Assembly (NCBI GenBank): GCA_023213395.1
Contig: CM041465.1
Span: 186,689,741-186,753,740, forward strand
Direction of reading: 5' to 3'
Source of the DNA: Cycas panzhihuaensis
Taxonomy: Eukaryota > Cycadophyta
DNA length: 64,000 nt
The notes under the pieces were generated by a model, which was not told the origin of the DNA, did no database searches, and worked only from the letters and a program-made list of their open reading frames with translations. Both the position numbers and the translations under genes were made by a program. Below, piece by piece: positions 1 to 13,510 of the stretch. Positions within the stretch are counted from its first letter, which is position 1; each line of letters starts with the position of its first letter.

Positions 1-239
1 GTTTACTTCTTAATTTCTAGGATAATCTTGTGATAACGATTAGAAGCATAACTGTTAACACTCTAAAATTTGACAATATTATTACTACCCTACTATAAAA
101 AAAGATAAGGCAAAAATCTTCTAAGAATTATTAAAAGAAGCATTAACAATGAGAGGTTGAATGTTAGATCGTGACTAATAAAAGCCTAAGAATAGATAGC
201 CAAAATCTAGAGAGAAATCTAAATCTCTAGGTAAATTCC

Positions 240-850
240 CTTTGGTATCCTAAAGATGTGGGAAGGTTGGCCATTTGAAGAGCTATTATTGAGACAAGGT
301 TGAAAAGGAAAAGTCACATAAAACTACTTCTTCCACAATATCAATATGCTCCAATGAAGCTAATGGTAATGTTTATTTAGTAACCTTAGGTAAGTTATCA
401 AATGTTTAGTCTTGGTTAATTGACTCTGGTACCTTGATTTATATTACTTCCCATAGAAAGTAGTTATCTTAATACAAAAATATTAATAGAGATGAAATAT
501 TCCTTAGGGATCATTACTTATATAAAACTATGGGTCATGGAAGGGTGAAGGTTCAATTTAGAGATGGAAGGATAAAAAATATCCCTAATATAAATCATAT
601 TCCTAGTTTAGCTTTGTGTTTATTGTTTACTAGTCAATTAGGTGATGTAGGAATAGAAACAACTTTTATTAAAGATAGTTATAGAATAGTTCAAAGAGCA
701 TTGGTGTTAGTAATAGAGGTCCAATTTATAATGATATATAAGTTTGATATAAGTACAGTATATGCTAGTAGTTATAGTTTGACTATTACAAAAAGTAGCA
801 ATAATGCAGGTAGGACTCAAGTATCATTTACTAGTAAAACTATATTGTGC
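240..850 (+). pseudogene. copia gag zinc-knuckle end and protease fragment
   Basis: Around 257-290 one frame reads RCGKVGHLKSYY followed by a stop, which is a CCHC nucleic-acid-binding knuckle of Gag with its first and last cysteines lost. At about 413-460 another frame reads SWLIDSGTLIYITSH, matching the copia aspartic protease active site (D-S-G). An ORF from 530 (108 residues) continues into the usual post-protease region, where phrases resembling IPNINHIPSLALCLLF correspond to the copia motif before integrase. Frames are broken between these parts, so no functional protein is expected. Confidence 0.65.
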
Positions 851-1015
851 CATTAAAGATTGGCCCACATTAGAGAGAAAGACCTCCATGATTTATTCTC
901 TAAATGTATGGGAGAAGACATTTCTAGAATTAATGGCTCTTTTAATTTTGAGTTTTATGAGCATTATGTATATAGTAAATAAAATTAGGTTAGTTTTTCT
1001 TCAAGCTCAAAGAGA

Positions 1016-1420
1016 GTGAATGGTATTCTACAACTAGGGCATAATAATATTTTTAAACCTATTGATATACCCTCAGTAGGTAGGACCAAATACTTTATCT
1101 TATTTATAGATAATTTTTTGAGAAATATGTGGATATATTTTGTTAGGCAAAAATCTGAGGTCTTCAATAAATTCAAAGAATTTAAGGCCTTGGTCGATAA
1201 TCAAAGTGATAAGTGGATCAATATGCTAAGGACTGATAATGGAAGTGAGTTTTGCTTAAAGGAGTTTGAGCAATTCTATGAGCAGTATGGGATAGTAAGG
1301 CAAAAGACAACTCCCTATACACCATAACAAAATGGAGTTGCTAAAATTATGAATAGGACCTTACTGGAAAGAATGAAGAGTATACTCATTGCTACTAGTT
1401 TAGAGATGAAATTATAGGTT
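1016..1420 (+). pseudogene. copia integrase catalytic core fragment
   Basis: An ORF from 1016 to 1327 (103 residues) contains YFILFIDNFLRNMWIYFV and then LRTDNGSEF, the region around the second catalytic aspartate of the DDE integrase. It ends at a stop exactly where the family has TPQQNGVAE: the first glutamine codon is now TAA, after which QNGVAK continues in frame. Integrase would insert the cDNA into the host chromosome. The catalytic glutamate position reads lysine here, so the core is dead even apart from the stop. Confidence 0.75.
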
Positions 1421-1589
1421 GAGGCTATGATGACTATAAGATACTTGATAAATAGATCATCAATGACTATCTTAGTATGAAAAACACATAAAGAAGTGTG
1501 GTCAAACAAGAATCCATCCCTTGGTCATCTTAGAGTTTTTAGTTATAAAGATTTTATGCATGTAACAGTAAAGAAATTAACCAAGTTAT

Positions 1590-2235
1590 GAAAGGCCAAT
1601 TAGCATCTCATTTTAAGATGAAGGACCTTAGTGTTATATATTTTATTTTAGGCATTGAGATTAAAAAGAATAAGATAAATAAGAAGATTTAGCTTAACCA
1701 AAGGTGATACATTGAGATGATACTATAGTAGTTTGATTTATAGGATAGTAAATTAGTTAATATTCCTCTTCTTGTTGGTTTAAAATTATCATCTAAATAA
1801 TGCCTAAAGACTCACCAAGAAGTTGAAGACATGGCATTTATCCCTTATGCTAGTATAATTGTAGTTTGATATATATGATAATTTGCACTCGATTAGATAT
1901 TGCCCATGCAATGAGAGTAGTTAACAGGTATATATCAAACCTAAGTAGGGAGCATTAGGTGGCTATGAAAAAAAAAATTTAGGTATTTACAAGGTACATC
2001 AAACTATGAAATTTACTACTAAGAAGATCCCATAGATACCAAAATAGTGAACCTACAAGGATTTATTGATGTTAACTGGGTTGGAGATATTAACAATAAA
2101 AGATCTACAAGTAGGTATTTTTTACTCTTTATAGTGGCACAGTTAGCTAGATGAGTAAAAGATAGCATATTGTGGCACTTTATAGCACAAAGGTAGAGTA
2201 TATGGTAGTTACTCACTCATGCATGCAAAGAAGCT
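1590..2235 (+). pseudogene. copia reverse-transcriptase tail and RNase H fragment
   Basis: From about 1600 the sequence encodes FKMKDLSVIYFILGIEI, the conserved FxMxDLG...YFLGIE block that follows the YVDD box in copia reverse transcriptase. At 2040-2235 it encodes GFIDVNWVGDINNKRSTSRYFLLF, the RNase H start (D-x-DWAGD...RRSTSGY). The earlier palm and finger parts of RT, including YVDD, are absent because the sequence jumps from integrase straight to this block. Several TAG/TAA codons sit at expected glutamine positions. Confidence 0.7.
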
Positions 2236-4980
2236 TTTGGAATTTGACAGTATTATCCCATCAAAATTATTCTGACCCTATTAAATTTCTTGATAGTATC
2301 CCATCAAATTTACATTGACCCTACCAAAAATCTAACAGTGTGCAATATATCATCTAAATATATAATGAGACCATCAAAATTTTGAAGGTACCACCAAAAT
2401 TGGTAATAAGACCTTTGTAATTTTGATAGTATCGACTATGCATGTTATCAAAATAGAAAAGGTTTTAATTTTTACTTTATTTTATGTTCTATTTCATCCT
2501 TTTTGCTAGACCAAACAAAATATAAGAATACTGTGGGAATAATACTAGAGGTTTTATGATGAAAAACATGTTCTAAGAACTTTATATAATCCCTTAAGTT
2601 CATTTGGTAGGGATTTTTAGATTTTTGGAATTTATTGTTACTCTTTTTGTTTGCTCTTGCTTCCTCTTCCTCTTATGAACTTGTTATGTAGTATTTGTTT
2701 GTTGTATATGTAGATCCTAGCTGCCTATTGAGATGACTATAAAGAAGTGGTGATGGTTTTCCCTTATTTGTGAAGTAATATAACTAGTTGGAGAGTAATT
2801 GACTAGTCCTTTTATCTCCCACTGCTTAGGAGATTTTTCTTATTCCTTTTAGCTTTGCTTAAATCACTTTTATCTCCTCTCTTGGTCTCTAACTTTTAGT
2901 AAAAGTTTATTGCACTAGTGTTGAATATAAATTAATAAAATTCTTATTTCCTTCTTCTTTGAGTAGCAAATTTGTCATTGATTTGCCTATTTCTTATTGC
3001 CTATTTTACTAAGATTTATTATAACTAAACTTATGTGTGTTTACTTATGGTTTTCTTTATTTCTTAGGTATATTTTATTGGCTTACTTGAGGCTTGTCAT
3101 TTTGTACCTTATTAGAATTCATAATTGGGTTATTAATCAAGCGTCCTCCTCTTGATTGTGGCATTGTTGGGATTAGATTCCCTTTATTTGCTTTTGACTA
3201 ATTTTGTTTGCTTGCTCTTTACTTCACCTCTCCTTTTACATACTAGCCACAAGTGCAATGACTTGCCTTCCAACCATGATTCTAATGTATCTACCACCTT
3301 CACATATAAGTATAATAGAAAATAATGATTCTCCTTTGATTTTTAGTTTTAGAGTTTACATGCTATATTTAATGCTTTGAAATTACATTTTCCTTTTAAG
3401 CTTTTCATTGTGTTTTCTTATAGAAAAGAGGACTTAACCAAAATCTTCTTTATGTAACCTTGCATTAGATTTATGGTTTTTCTTGTATATTTTCTTACTT
3501 TGCAAGTATTATTACTTAAGACCTAAATAAGAATCCCTTTGGAGTGAAAAGTAAGAAAACACTTTAAAAGACAAAAAGCATAAAACTAAAAAAATAAGAC
3601 CAAAAAGTTTCACAAAGGACAATTCCTTTCTTTTCTATCCTTTATCCCTTGTCATTTTGCATTAAGTTGCATGCAAATCTTATTTGTTTCAATTATCATT
3701 TAGGTCCACATAATTGTAAAGAGGAAAGCCAAGTATAAATACACTTGGGGATTAGATCCCCTAGCTTTCTTATTTCTTTTAATAATGTTGCTCACATGTC
3801 TTAACTTATTTCTTTGATACAAGTTGTTTGACATGATTAGCTAGAAGTAGATTTACATTTTGCTTAGTATTACTTATATGAAGCATCATAGTTACGCTTC
3901 ATTGTTATATGTTCTTGATTACATGTGGTCAACCCTCTTGCAGTAGAAACAACACCAATAAAGATTGTCATACTTGTACATGTAGAATCAATCATCATAA
4001 TAGAGTTGATCTATTATCAATGTATTATATGAGTGTGGTTAAGGAGATATAAGAAGAGAGATCTTCTTTACATAGGTAGAGTTATAAGGAGACCTCTAAG
4101 GATTTCCTGGGGTTATTAAGTAAGACACTTAATTGGGATATGTTACTTTTGGCTACAAACATTTGGTGATAAGTCAATGTATGAATTAAGGTATGATCAA
4201 AAACCAATACCCAAACCTTGGATAGAACTAGTTCAACATAGTAAGGGGTGTAGGAAAAGTTGTAAAGATCTTATAACTTTTCTTCTTTCAAATTTTCCCC
4301 TCTTCTTAATTTTGTTTCTCTATTTCTCTTCTTATACATAAAATAATACTTGAGTCAAACTTTTGTCCTCACAACCTTATTAACATCTATTATAGTTCAC
4401 CCATGTCATTCTTTGAGTTTCATTATGAGTTGACCATGCATCACATTATTTATCAAGTCAACTAAGGACCCATTATTATATATTATTTGGTGATTCCTCT
4501 TTTTACATACCCTCTCCCTGTGAGAGGAGTAGTTTATTTAAGACCTCCCTAATCCTTAACAAACATCATCAATTAAATCAATCGGTTGCAAATAAGATCA
4601 ATAAGCACCTTGCTCAACATTCTACTAACAGTTGTATAAGTCGCAATTATCTTAGACTTCACAATGGTACACATGCAAAATTACAAAAAAAATATATCTA
4701 TTATTGCTTAGAAGGTCATGGATATTAACTAATAAAGTAATTTAAGATTGAGGCTAAAGTACATTTAAGATTTCAATTACAAGCAAAATAGTTAATGTAC
4801 CTTTATGTTTAGATGGATTGAATATTTAGAATTTTTTTATGAAGAGAAGGCATCCTTAATAATAGTTAAAAGTGGTCTTATAATAAGTGCATGCATAAAC
4901 TTTACATTTCAAGTAAACCTAAAACCAATAGATGACAACTCCTCTTCATGTTTGCTAAATTAGTTATAAGATGTATGAGA
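2236..4980. other. AT-rich stretch without recognised gene
   Basis: About 2.7 kb with only short ORFs and no domain I recognise. Part of it may be the LTR and 3' flank of the upstream copia remnant, since 2250-2460 has several related short phrases (tttgatagtatc, catcaaaatt). I could not establish a repeat boundary. A TATA-like string (agtataaatacac) occurs near 3733 without other promoter evidence. Confidence 0.5.
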
Positions 4981-4984
4981 GGCC

Positions 4985-6960
4985 ACAAAACAGCCTAATT
5001 GTTTCCATTTAGAGATATACCTTAATTTTCAAGAGTCAAATGGTAAAGAAGAAATGGAATAATAATGGAGTGATGGAGCCACCATTAATGAAGAAGATGA
5101 GGAATGGTGGAGTGATATAGCATCTAAAGAACTAGATGAGGAAGAAGATCTCCACCAAGTAGAAAAACTTATAGTAAAACAAGAACATGAGGATAAGCTA
5201 CAAATAACAACCATTATAAATGGGAAAGATATCCCGATTACAGTATTACAAATAATGGAAATTATAATCTAAAAATTAATAATTCTAATAAAGAGGAGAT
5301 TTCAATCCAAGAATTATAGATAATGGTAACTGTAATCAAGAAAACCACAAATACAAATTATTATAATTATAAAATATAGAGAAAAGGTGGCATAGGAAAA
5401 CTTATAATAGTGTTTGTAGCCAAGGAAGCTAAAGAACTTGAAGAAATTTAAATGTTATAAATTGGAACAAGTAATTTCAAATTATTTTTTAAAATGAATC
5501 ATAAGTTTCCATAGTTTTATAGCATTGAAAGAGCTATAGAACTTTATGTACGAAATTGTATTTAAATTTGGAAGTATAATAAATTGAAGGAATTGAATTA
5601 GTCATATCCATTTCCTCTTACTCTTTTAAAACAAGTTTTTTTCATGGTTTTCATCATATAAAACTTTTTTTGATTCATGGGGAAAAAATGAAAAAAGGAT
5701 TTTGTTTAAGATTCCAAACATGTTATAACATCTTACTAGTTATTCTTGTTGGGAAAAACCCTTATCATAAATTACAGAAAATATAGGAAAGCATGGAAAA
5801 TAAAAATATACCACAAATCGAATGGCCCTATCATTGGGTAAGCAATTTTGGAGATATAATCAAGAAATGGTTTTAATATCATGAAACAATTAGTAAAATA
5901 GACTAACATTTATAATTAGATTTTTGTACAACATTTCTGTAACAAAGTGACCATCTAAATATATGGAAGGTATTAACTATTTTCAAGGACAAATTGATAT
6001 ATATAGTAAAACCCTATCATAGTATGGAAACATCCTTTCATGAATTAACAAAAGATGGTTAAATATCAAAACTTAAATAACCTTTAGAAAAAGGAAGTCA
6101 AGTGGATATCCAAAAAATTCTCCTCCCTACTCAACAATGGAGTATAGAAAAAGGGATATTGATCAAACACTTGCATATAAATTAGGTATAAATAGTAAGA
6201 TTATCAAAAGGAATGAATTAAAGTTAAAACAAATCAATATTAGATAAAAATAGTAAGCCCAATATGTGACCATTAGCAACTATTATGACGAGGAGATGGT
6301 TGCTTAGGTAACTACATTATTTATATAATATGAGGACGTATTTGCCCACTCTTACAAAGACTGAAAAGAAATCCCATTAAAAATAGAAGAACATCAAATT
6401 AAACTAGTTAAGAGAGCAAGATTGGTCCATTAGAGACCTTATAGAATGAATCTGAAACATAAAGAGAAAGTGAAAGTTATGCTTGGTAAATTATTGGAAC
6501 TGAGATACATTTTTAGCTAGAAAATAATGAATGGATAAGTAAAGTGGTAGTAGTCCCAAAAAAGAATGGTAAATTAAGGGTTTGTGTAGATTACAAAGTA
6601 CTTAATAAACCAATTAAGGAGGATCCATTCCCAATTTCATTCATAGAAGATGTACTAGAAAAGGCAGTAGGATATAAAATGTTTTCATTTAAATATAGGT
6701 CCAATAAGCATAGCTAGGTTCAATTTACTATGGAGGACCAATTGAAGAGAACTTTTAGGATAGAGAGGGCATATATTCATATCACGCAATGCCCTTTAGG
6801 TTGAAAAATATACCCACAACACTTTAGTGTATGATTCTTAGTATATTTAAGGATATTATTGAGAAAACAATTGGAGCTTTCCTTAATGATTGGACCTTGT
6901 ATATGTTACTAAAGTATCATTTGAGAAACCTTTATTTGATGTTGCCAACTTGTTAAATAA
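4985..6960 (+). mobile_element. Ty3/gypsy retrotransposon remnant
   Basis: A degenerate gypsy element identified mainly from the reverse-transcriptase block at 6300-6920. Upstream (5040-5270) an acidic open stretch rich in Glu and Asp is read on the plus strand, perhaps the gag-pro linker, but I cannot assign it. No LTR was recognised. The right side meets a gypsy gag in the opposite orientation (7110-7330), so this copy is truncated there. Confidence 0.55.
6300..6920 (+). pseudogene. gypsy reverse transcriptase (broken)
   Basis: Across frames the sequence gives YEDVFAHSYKD near 6330, then VVVVPKKNGKLRVCVDYK near 6545-6595, followed by LNKPIKEDPFP. These correspond to fingers motifs of gypsy reverse transcriptase (VVVPKKNGKLRVCVDYRDLN). 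The palm follows: FTMEDQLKRTF near 6720 and MPFGLKN-like residues near 6790. The catalytic YxDD box appears as AFLNDW near 6875, with the first Asp changed to Asn. Many in-frame stops show it is long dead. Confidence 0.7.
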
Positions 6961-7109
6961 GTTAATTATATTTAAATTTGTAAATGTATACCTTTATGAT
7001 ATCCTTTAGTATGCTACTTTGTCATGTTATTACCAAAGAGGATTTGTTAATAGATCCAGTAAATATGGCATTGATTCTTAACTTTCTAACTCTTAAGACT
7101 CCTAAATAA

Positions 7110-7330
7110 ATGACAGAATATCTAGGAATTCACCCTCTCTTTTTATAAGTGATCCCACTAAATAGTTGCATGACCCTTTAACTTTGTGCATGAGAGATTT
7201 ACCTTCTTTTCTTTGGTCACACTGTTCTATTCAAAGAACTTCTCCATGGCATTTAGCTAATATATTAGCTCCTATGGTTTTAAACTCCCTTGGTAATTTG
7301 GAATATTAACCTTGATTCCATCACTCTTAT
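7110..7330 (-). pseudogene. gypsy Gag fragment
   Basis: Read on the minus strand, 7330 to 7110 gives a phrase like QGSLKP.ELIYWLNAMEKFFE, then VTKEKKVNLSCTKLKGHA and WDHL. This matches the retrotransposon gag domain of plant gypsy elements, whose consensus has a DWL..MEKFFE helix followed by KVKL...LKGHA..WW. Stops interrupt at glutamine/tryptophan positions. Its position 400 bases downstream (minus sense) of a primer-site-like motif and LTR supports a gag at the 5' end of a minus-strand element. Confidence 0.6.
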
Positions 7331-7720
7331 CTTCAAGTACTTTTAAGAATCTTCCTTATATTATCTATGGTTCTTTTGGCTCACCATCTTCCAATCTTGT
7401 ACCATCATCGCTTAATCGTTCTTTTATCTCAATACTATAGTAGCAATTTATTTTATTCTCCTCTATAGCTCCTATAAGTTTTTGTTTATTTTAGCATACT
7501 TTACTGTTCCTCCTCTTCTTACCATTTTTTACTGATCTTCTCTTTACCCAACCACTTTGGGTACTAAAGCTTCTCTTGAATGCTTTTTGCGCCCCAAAAA
7601 ACACTTCCTCGCCCTTTCAATAGGAATACTCTACAACTTATATGGTTTCTTCAATAAATATCTATCATAATACCTCAAAATTTTATGGTTTCTTTCTTTA
7701 ACCCTAATGCTAAACTATAC

Positions 7721-7730
7721 TCTAACACCA
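7721..7730 (-). promoter_or_regulatory. Degenerate tRNA primer binding site
   Basis: On the minus strand the site reads tggtgttaga, continuing gt. Compared with the iMet primer site tggtatcagagc it differs at three of twelve positions, two of them C-to-T. It lies two bases inside the predicted LTR edge at 7733, the spacing seen in intact elements of this window. Confidence 0.45.
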
Positions 7731-7732
7731 GA

Positions 7733-8318
7733 TGATAAGAATAGCTTGTAAGGAAAACATTCAATCTCACATGAATAAACTTAAAACAAAAAAGACCTAA
7801 AGAATATAAAAAGTCATTTTATTTCTAATTCCATTATGTTTCATTCAATATGCTAAAAGATAGTCTAAAATTACATTTATACAAGTGAAAGTGGGAAGTT
7901 TACAAACTTCTAACCCTAAAAACTTCTCAATTATATAAAATATTAAATAAAACCACATTTCTAAGTTATGTCCTACTAAGGAAAACTAGACCAATAAGGA
8001 TTATTATATAAAAGTGAAAACTAGTCTAAAAGTAACTATTATTTTTAGATATACAAAATAAATCTCAATTATTAGGCATTTTTGAAGTGTTTGAAAGCTA
8101 AAAAACTATAGGCTTATAATAGGGCCACTAACCCAATCATAGGTTATTTTCACCTATTCTACTTAAGCAAAGCTTCATTTTGGCATAGGAATGTTTGAAT
8201 GTTGACCACTAAGTAAAAAGTTTATACTTCAATTAATAGAAACCAAAATTTAAAGAAAAATAACTAAAAAGTAAAATGTGGTTTAAGTTATAATGAAAGT
8301 CTAGATGCTCCCACATCA
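7733..8318 (-). repeat. Probable 5' LTR of minus-strand gypsy element
   Basis: The block begins TGATAAGAAT and ends GCTCCCACATCA on the plus strand, so in element sense it starts TGATGTGGGAGC and ends with CA, with short inverted ends (TGAT/ATCA). It abuts a degenerate primer site and, further in, a gag domain in the same orientation. No partner LTR was found, so the boundaries are inferred from these termini only. Confidence 0.42.
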
Positions 8319-11300
8319 GTTCACTATCCAAATAATGCATAAATATCTTATCATTTCATTCATGTAAGAGACAAAGAGAGAGATAGGTAATTTTATATTA
8401 TATATTATGATATAATATTATATTTTTATAAGATGGTATTTCTACCCTAAAGGGTTCTCCACCTATCTAATCTAGTGTACAACATTATGTGATGACTCAA
8501 ATCCTAATATTTATTTAGTATTTAATATTTAATGTTTACTATATATAATTTATTTCCTCTACAAATTTAATGTTTCAACATAACTTAAAGAACTAGAGAG
8601 AACAATGATATCCAAATTGGTAAGTAAGAGTATATTAAAGAAATATTATGTATTAAATATAAATAAATATAATTTAAAAAATATGAGCAATATATTAAAA
8701 TATAATAAGCCTTTAGTGATCAAAATGGGGAATGTAATAGAAATTAAGATTGTGATCAATATTAGAAGAGCTATGAACAAGGATCATAATCCAAGTAGAA
8801 AAGGATAAATGCATAATGATCATGATTGTAGTTCAAAACAAGGCAATCAAAAAAATGCAAAGGGAATAAGTTTTAATTATGGTTCTAACCATCTCATTAT
8901 AAAAAGTAATAATAACATTATATGTAGAATCTTACAATGTAATGTGGAAATTGAGATAATTATATCATGAATCCTAGCCTTGACATCATGGTAATGAAGA
9001 ATGTGATCTTAACTACTTTTTTCCTTTTTTAAAATTTCTAGTGTTATTGAAGATTTTATAATTTCACTTCAATAAGTTATATAAAATTTTATAATCTTCT
9101 TTATAACATAATTTTTCCAGTAGAAATTGTGATTTTGGAGGGTGTTCCATAGCGAAATATCTCTATCAAGGAAGCCAATGATAAGTGCACTTATCAAGAT
9201 TAGACACAAATGAAACATTCAAATAAATCAAAGTGAATTTTGCAATAGGCAAGTCTTAGCAAGTTCGTTCAAATTCCCTCTTTATATATTGATAATAAAT
9301 TTGTTATTATGGGGATAATAATAAATGAGCCATCAATATTAGACTACTAAATAGAGGCAATTATAGTGCTCATTACATCGTCATTATAAGGAACCAATGT
9401 ACCACTTAACAAAAAAGTTATTGAGGCTATCAAGATCCAAGAATTAGGGGAATCATTAGAAGATGTCTCCACCTTAGGAATTTGAGCCAAAGACATGTGG
9501 GAGAAAAAGTTACAATGAATTACCAAGTTTTTTATCAGGAGAGTGGTATGTAGTTATAAACCACACCACATTCCAACTAGTGCCTGGACACTAATTATAA
9601 AGGCAAAAAAGGGTAAAAATTTTAACTAGATAATATATATGGCAAAAGAAATTAGAGGGAACCTCATAGCAGTATGTAAATAGAAGCTCCTATAATCTTT
9701 TTTCATCCAAAAATCATCCAAGGACTTCTATTTTATCACTCTATCATTTTAGGTCTTCCACGTGAAGAAATTATAACAAAACAATTGTGACTATTATGGT
9801 GGACTAGATAATTGCACCAAGGTATAATTTCTCCTATTTACCTGATTGAATTTTAAAAGTTATAAGAAGATTTTTCCTAATGGACATATGCATGTTAGTG
9901 AATAGCCATGTCACATATTTTCTTGGTAGTAAATAGTAGGTAGTCTTTAGGTGGATTTCCAATCAAGTTAGGAGGAAGGACTTGGTAGCAAAATTAACAG
10001 GTTAGCTTAGAGGTACAAACTCAAGAACAAGTGAGTATTCAAGTTGGCTCCCACATGGGGATTAAATAATAAGAATCATAAGAGATAACTAGTAAGCAGG
10101 ACAAAAAAAATGGAAATGGTGTGTGTAGGGCATTCAAGTAGATAAAGGGATTATATTACAATCAAGTAAATAAGCACCCAAATAGTCTAAAAGACTGACC
10201 CTAACTAATCCTTCACATAATCGTGCTGAGGAAGTGATTCATTTTTCACTAGGTGAGAAGATTGTATAAGAAGGATTAGACCCTACAAAATATGACCCAT
10301 GTAATATGTCCCAATGGAAGATAAGTTTTCCAATCAATGTTGTATATGAGTTGATTTTAGAATTGAATTAAAGAATGAGGGCCTTTCCACTTATTCCTCA
10401 ACCATTAGAACAATAGTAGACATAGTTAGATAAGGTAACCAATAAGCTAAAATTTTTTAAGCATTTCTTAATGGAGTGGGTAGATGATGTCTCTAATATT
10501 TCATATAAGATTAGTAAATTTAAAAAACCATTTGGCTTAGAAATTATAGAAGACCTATAGGAAATAGTCAATAAAATATAGGCTTAGATACTTAAAACTA
10601 ATGAATATTCAAACCAAGTCCATGAGTTATAGGGTGTCATTAAAACTCTTAGAAAGGAGCTGATAATTACCACTAATTTGAATAAATAATTATAGGCTAT
10701 AATGAAAGGGTACATAGTAGGCATATGATGATGTGGCAAGGCCTTGTGATTTATTATCATAACATGGGATATCCCCCCCACTTGACATTGAACCATTTCA
10801 TCTAGTAAAGCTTAAACATTTATAGGAACTATTTAGAAAGGATGAAAATCAAGTACAAATATACCATAGATCTTCTTCTTAGCAAAATCCACAATAATTA
10901 CAAAAGCTTTTATGGGGGCAAATGGAAGGATGGAGTGAAGATTTTATACAAACCTTGAGTGAGGACACTTGAGAGACTAGTGATGGGAGAGGTATGTACC
11001 AAGGAAGTATCCAAGTTAGTTTATGTGCAATTCAATACAAGTAGAGTACAATCGTAAGAAGATTGTGTAGAATCATACTATAATCTAAGAAGGCTATGCA
11101 TAATCAAATTTTAATCCAAGAAAATTGTGCAAATTCATATTGTAATCCTTGAATAGTGGGCCAATAATAGCAATTGCAATCACCATGGCACAACTTTGAA
11201 TTCTAAAAAAAAATTATTAACAAAGTTTTCTAAAAGTTATTTTTAATAGTTAATTAAATAGTTTGTATAACTATCTAACGTCCATATTTATATCTCATAT

Positions 11301-13376
11301 TGGAAATTCAAAAGTGTATAATAGCTTTCTTTAATCATATTGATGGTTAGTTTTCTTGAGATTACTCTATAATTTCCATTATCTAGCTTTTTTTATACTA
11401 CTTGTTCTAGGTTATATTTGGTTGTGAGTGGACAAGTTATAGTCCCCTCTTTTAATAACATAACAAAGTTGCCTCCATAATGATTATGTCACTACTTTTC
11501 ACATGTTCATGTTAATTAGTATTGATGTTTGTTTATAATGGATGGGAACACACACAAACATATAACCTAGAAAAACCAACCTACCTTTCTTACAATGCTT
11601 ATTATTTGTGTTATTATTATTAAGTCTAAGAGATGGCTAGCATATAGGACTTAGTGGATTTCAACAATGACAAATTGGATTTGGATACTAATTGACCAAT
11701 GTCAAAAGGAAACCTCAATAAAGGTCACAAAGATATTATTAATTTTAGATCAACATTAATAGGGAACATCATATCCATATTACATGAAGATGGGCTTGAT
11801 ATACCATTGTGATAAGCTACAAGCATGAGTGTTAATGATAGGTGACCCTTTTGGTTACTACATCTTTATGTTAAGATTTGATAAATTCTATGCAATCTAA
11901 ATGTAATTTTCCATAAAGGGAGAAATGATGATATGATGTGCTAATTAATGTATAATGGGTATGCTACATGGCACACCTTCAAAGATTGGCATGACGGCTC
12001 ATAATCAATATGATAACTAATTTGACCACAACAAGAAGTTTGAATGAAAAATAGTTGAGATAGAAAATTTCTCAATACAAATATTAGATAATGAAATATT
12101 TTGGAAAGTAAATCATTGCATTTTATATATTGATATTTGGTTTTCTAGGAAAATAATCAACTTTAAGACTTTGAGGTAAAAGTTCTCTTGAATGGATATT
12201 GTGCTTGAAGTTATTAAAGATTTTAGTGTGTGACTATAAAGAGTTAAGGCAAGGCTATGAGCAAATAATCCCTATCTCAATTTTAATAATAGAAAGATAA
12301 TAAACAAAAAATTCTTGGCATTTCAAAAGAAATAGAATTTTTTTGTCTTTAAACAAAGTCAAGATACTTTGAAGGTAAGAACATCCTCAAGAAGGAGGGT
12401 CATAAATCTAAGAGCCCAATTATTACTTTAGGCTAGTATGGCACAAATGGTAATTTTGCCTACCCTAATATGGTAGAGGGGAATTATTCATGAATTATTA
12501 CTATAGTATGATAATGGTATTTTCAAATTCACCAATGCAATGTTTGTTATCACACTAGGAATGATCCATGACTTCACTCACTTTTTATTAGAAGATAAAT
12601 AACAGATACAATGGATGCCTATTAGAAGGGGACATATGGTAGACATGCACAAAACAAAGATTATGAGTTGATCCAAATTGTATACATCATAAGAAGTAAG
12701 AAAGGAAAACATCTAAAGCATTATTTATTAGACACACAAATGGTAGAGATTGAATATCATGGTGATCAATTGTCAATATTATATTCTACTAGAGAAACAT
12801 TATGAAATAGAAATTAATCATTAAGTAATGAGTGAAAAGTGGTAGAGATTAGTGGAAACCACCAAGACATTCTATAACAAAGTTATATATACTTATAAAG
12901 ATGATCTCTAACAACAATAAGGAGAATAATGGTATGATGGAGGGAATAACAAAATAGAAAGGATAAATTAGAATAAGAAGAAAGGAGAAGGTGCCTTTGC
13001 TCAAAAGTCCATAGGAAGGTACAAGAAGAGTCAAGGAAAGAAGAAGGCACACAAAACACTAATCATGAAGCAGTACATGAGTAATGTTAAAAATAGTTGT
13101 AGTGTGGTAGTTGATGAAGAAGAGGATAAAGGAGAAGAGAATACACAAAATTGTTGATAAAGGGAGTGCAAAAAATAAACCAAAAGCATAGCATGGTGAA
13201 GTGTTTGACAAAAGTGTAAAAGCATACTAAAGGAAGTAATATCTTCTTGTAGAATTCAATAATATGATACTAAGTTAGAGTGTTATGCAAGGTGTGAGGA
13301 TTGTAAGTGAGTAAGCATGGGAGAAGACCAATTATGTAATAAGAGCGTAAGGGCTAAATATTTAAATGTAATATGT
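8319..13376. other. AT-rich stretch without recognised gene
   Basis: About 5 kb of AT-rich DNA with short ORFs only. I looked for integrase, reverse-transcriptase, RNase H, transposase and host-gene motifs in all frames and saw none I can defend. It probably consists of older, more decayed transposon sequence, judging by the neighbours. Confidence 0.5.

Positions 13377-13510
<134 letters not shown>

Larger units (their letters stand above)
1..2235 (+). mobile_element. Ty1/copia retrotransposon remnant, internally collapsed
   Basis: Pieces of a copia polyprotein occur in the usual order (zinc knuckle, protease, integrase, then the end of reverse transcriptase and RNase H), but most of the reverse transcriptase is missing between integrase and the RT tail. 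Reading requires changes of frame and passes many stops. The left end lies outside the window and I could not recognise an LTR at the right end. The element is AT-rich and clearly old. The copia assignment rests on the domain order with integrase before reverse transcriptase. Confidence 0.75.

Noticed and set aside
6300-6920. Endogenous pararetrovirus instead of gypsy
   Set aside because: No movement-protein or coat motif was seen nearby, and the RT phrases fit plant gypsy elements. The evidence is not enough to claim a caulimovirus relic.
8605-8808. 67-residue Asn/Lys/Ile-rich ORF
   Set aside because: Composition matches the surrounding AT-rich DNA and there is no motif.
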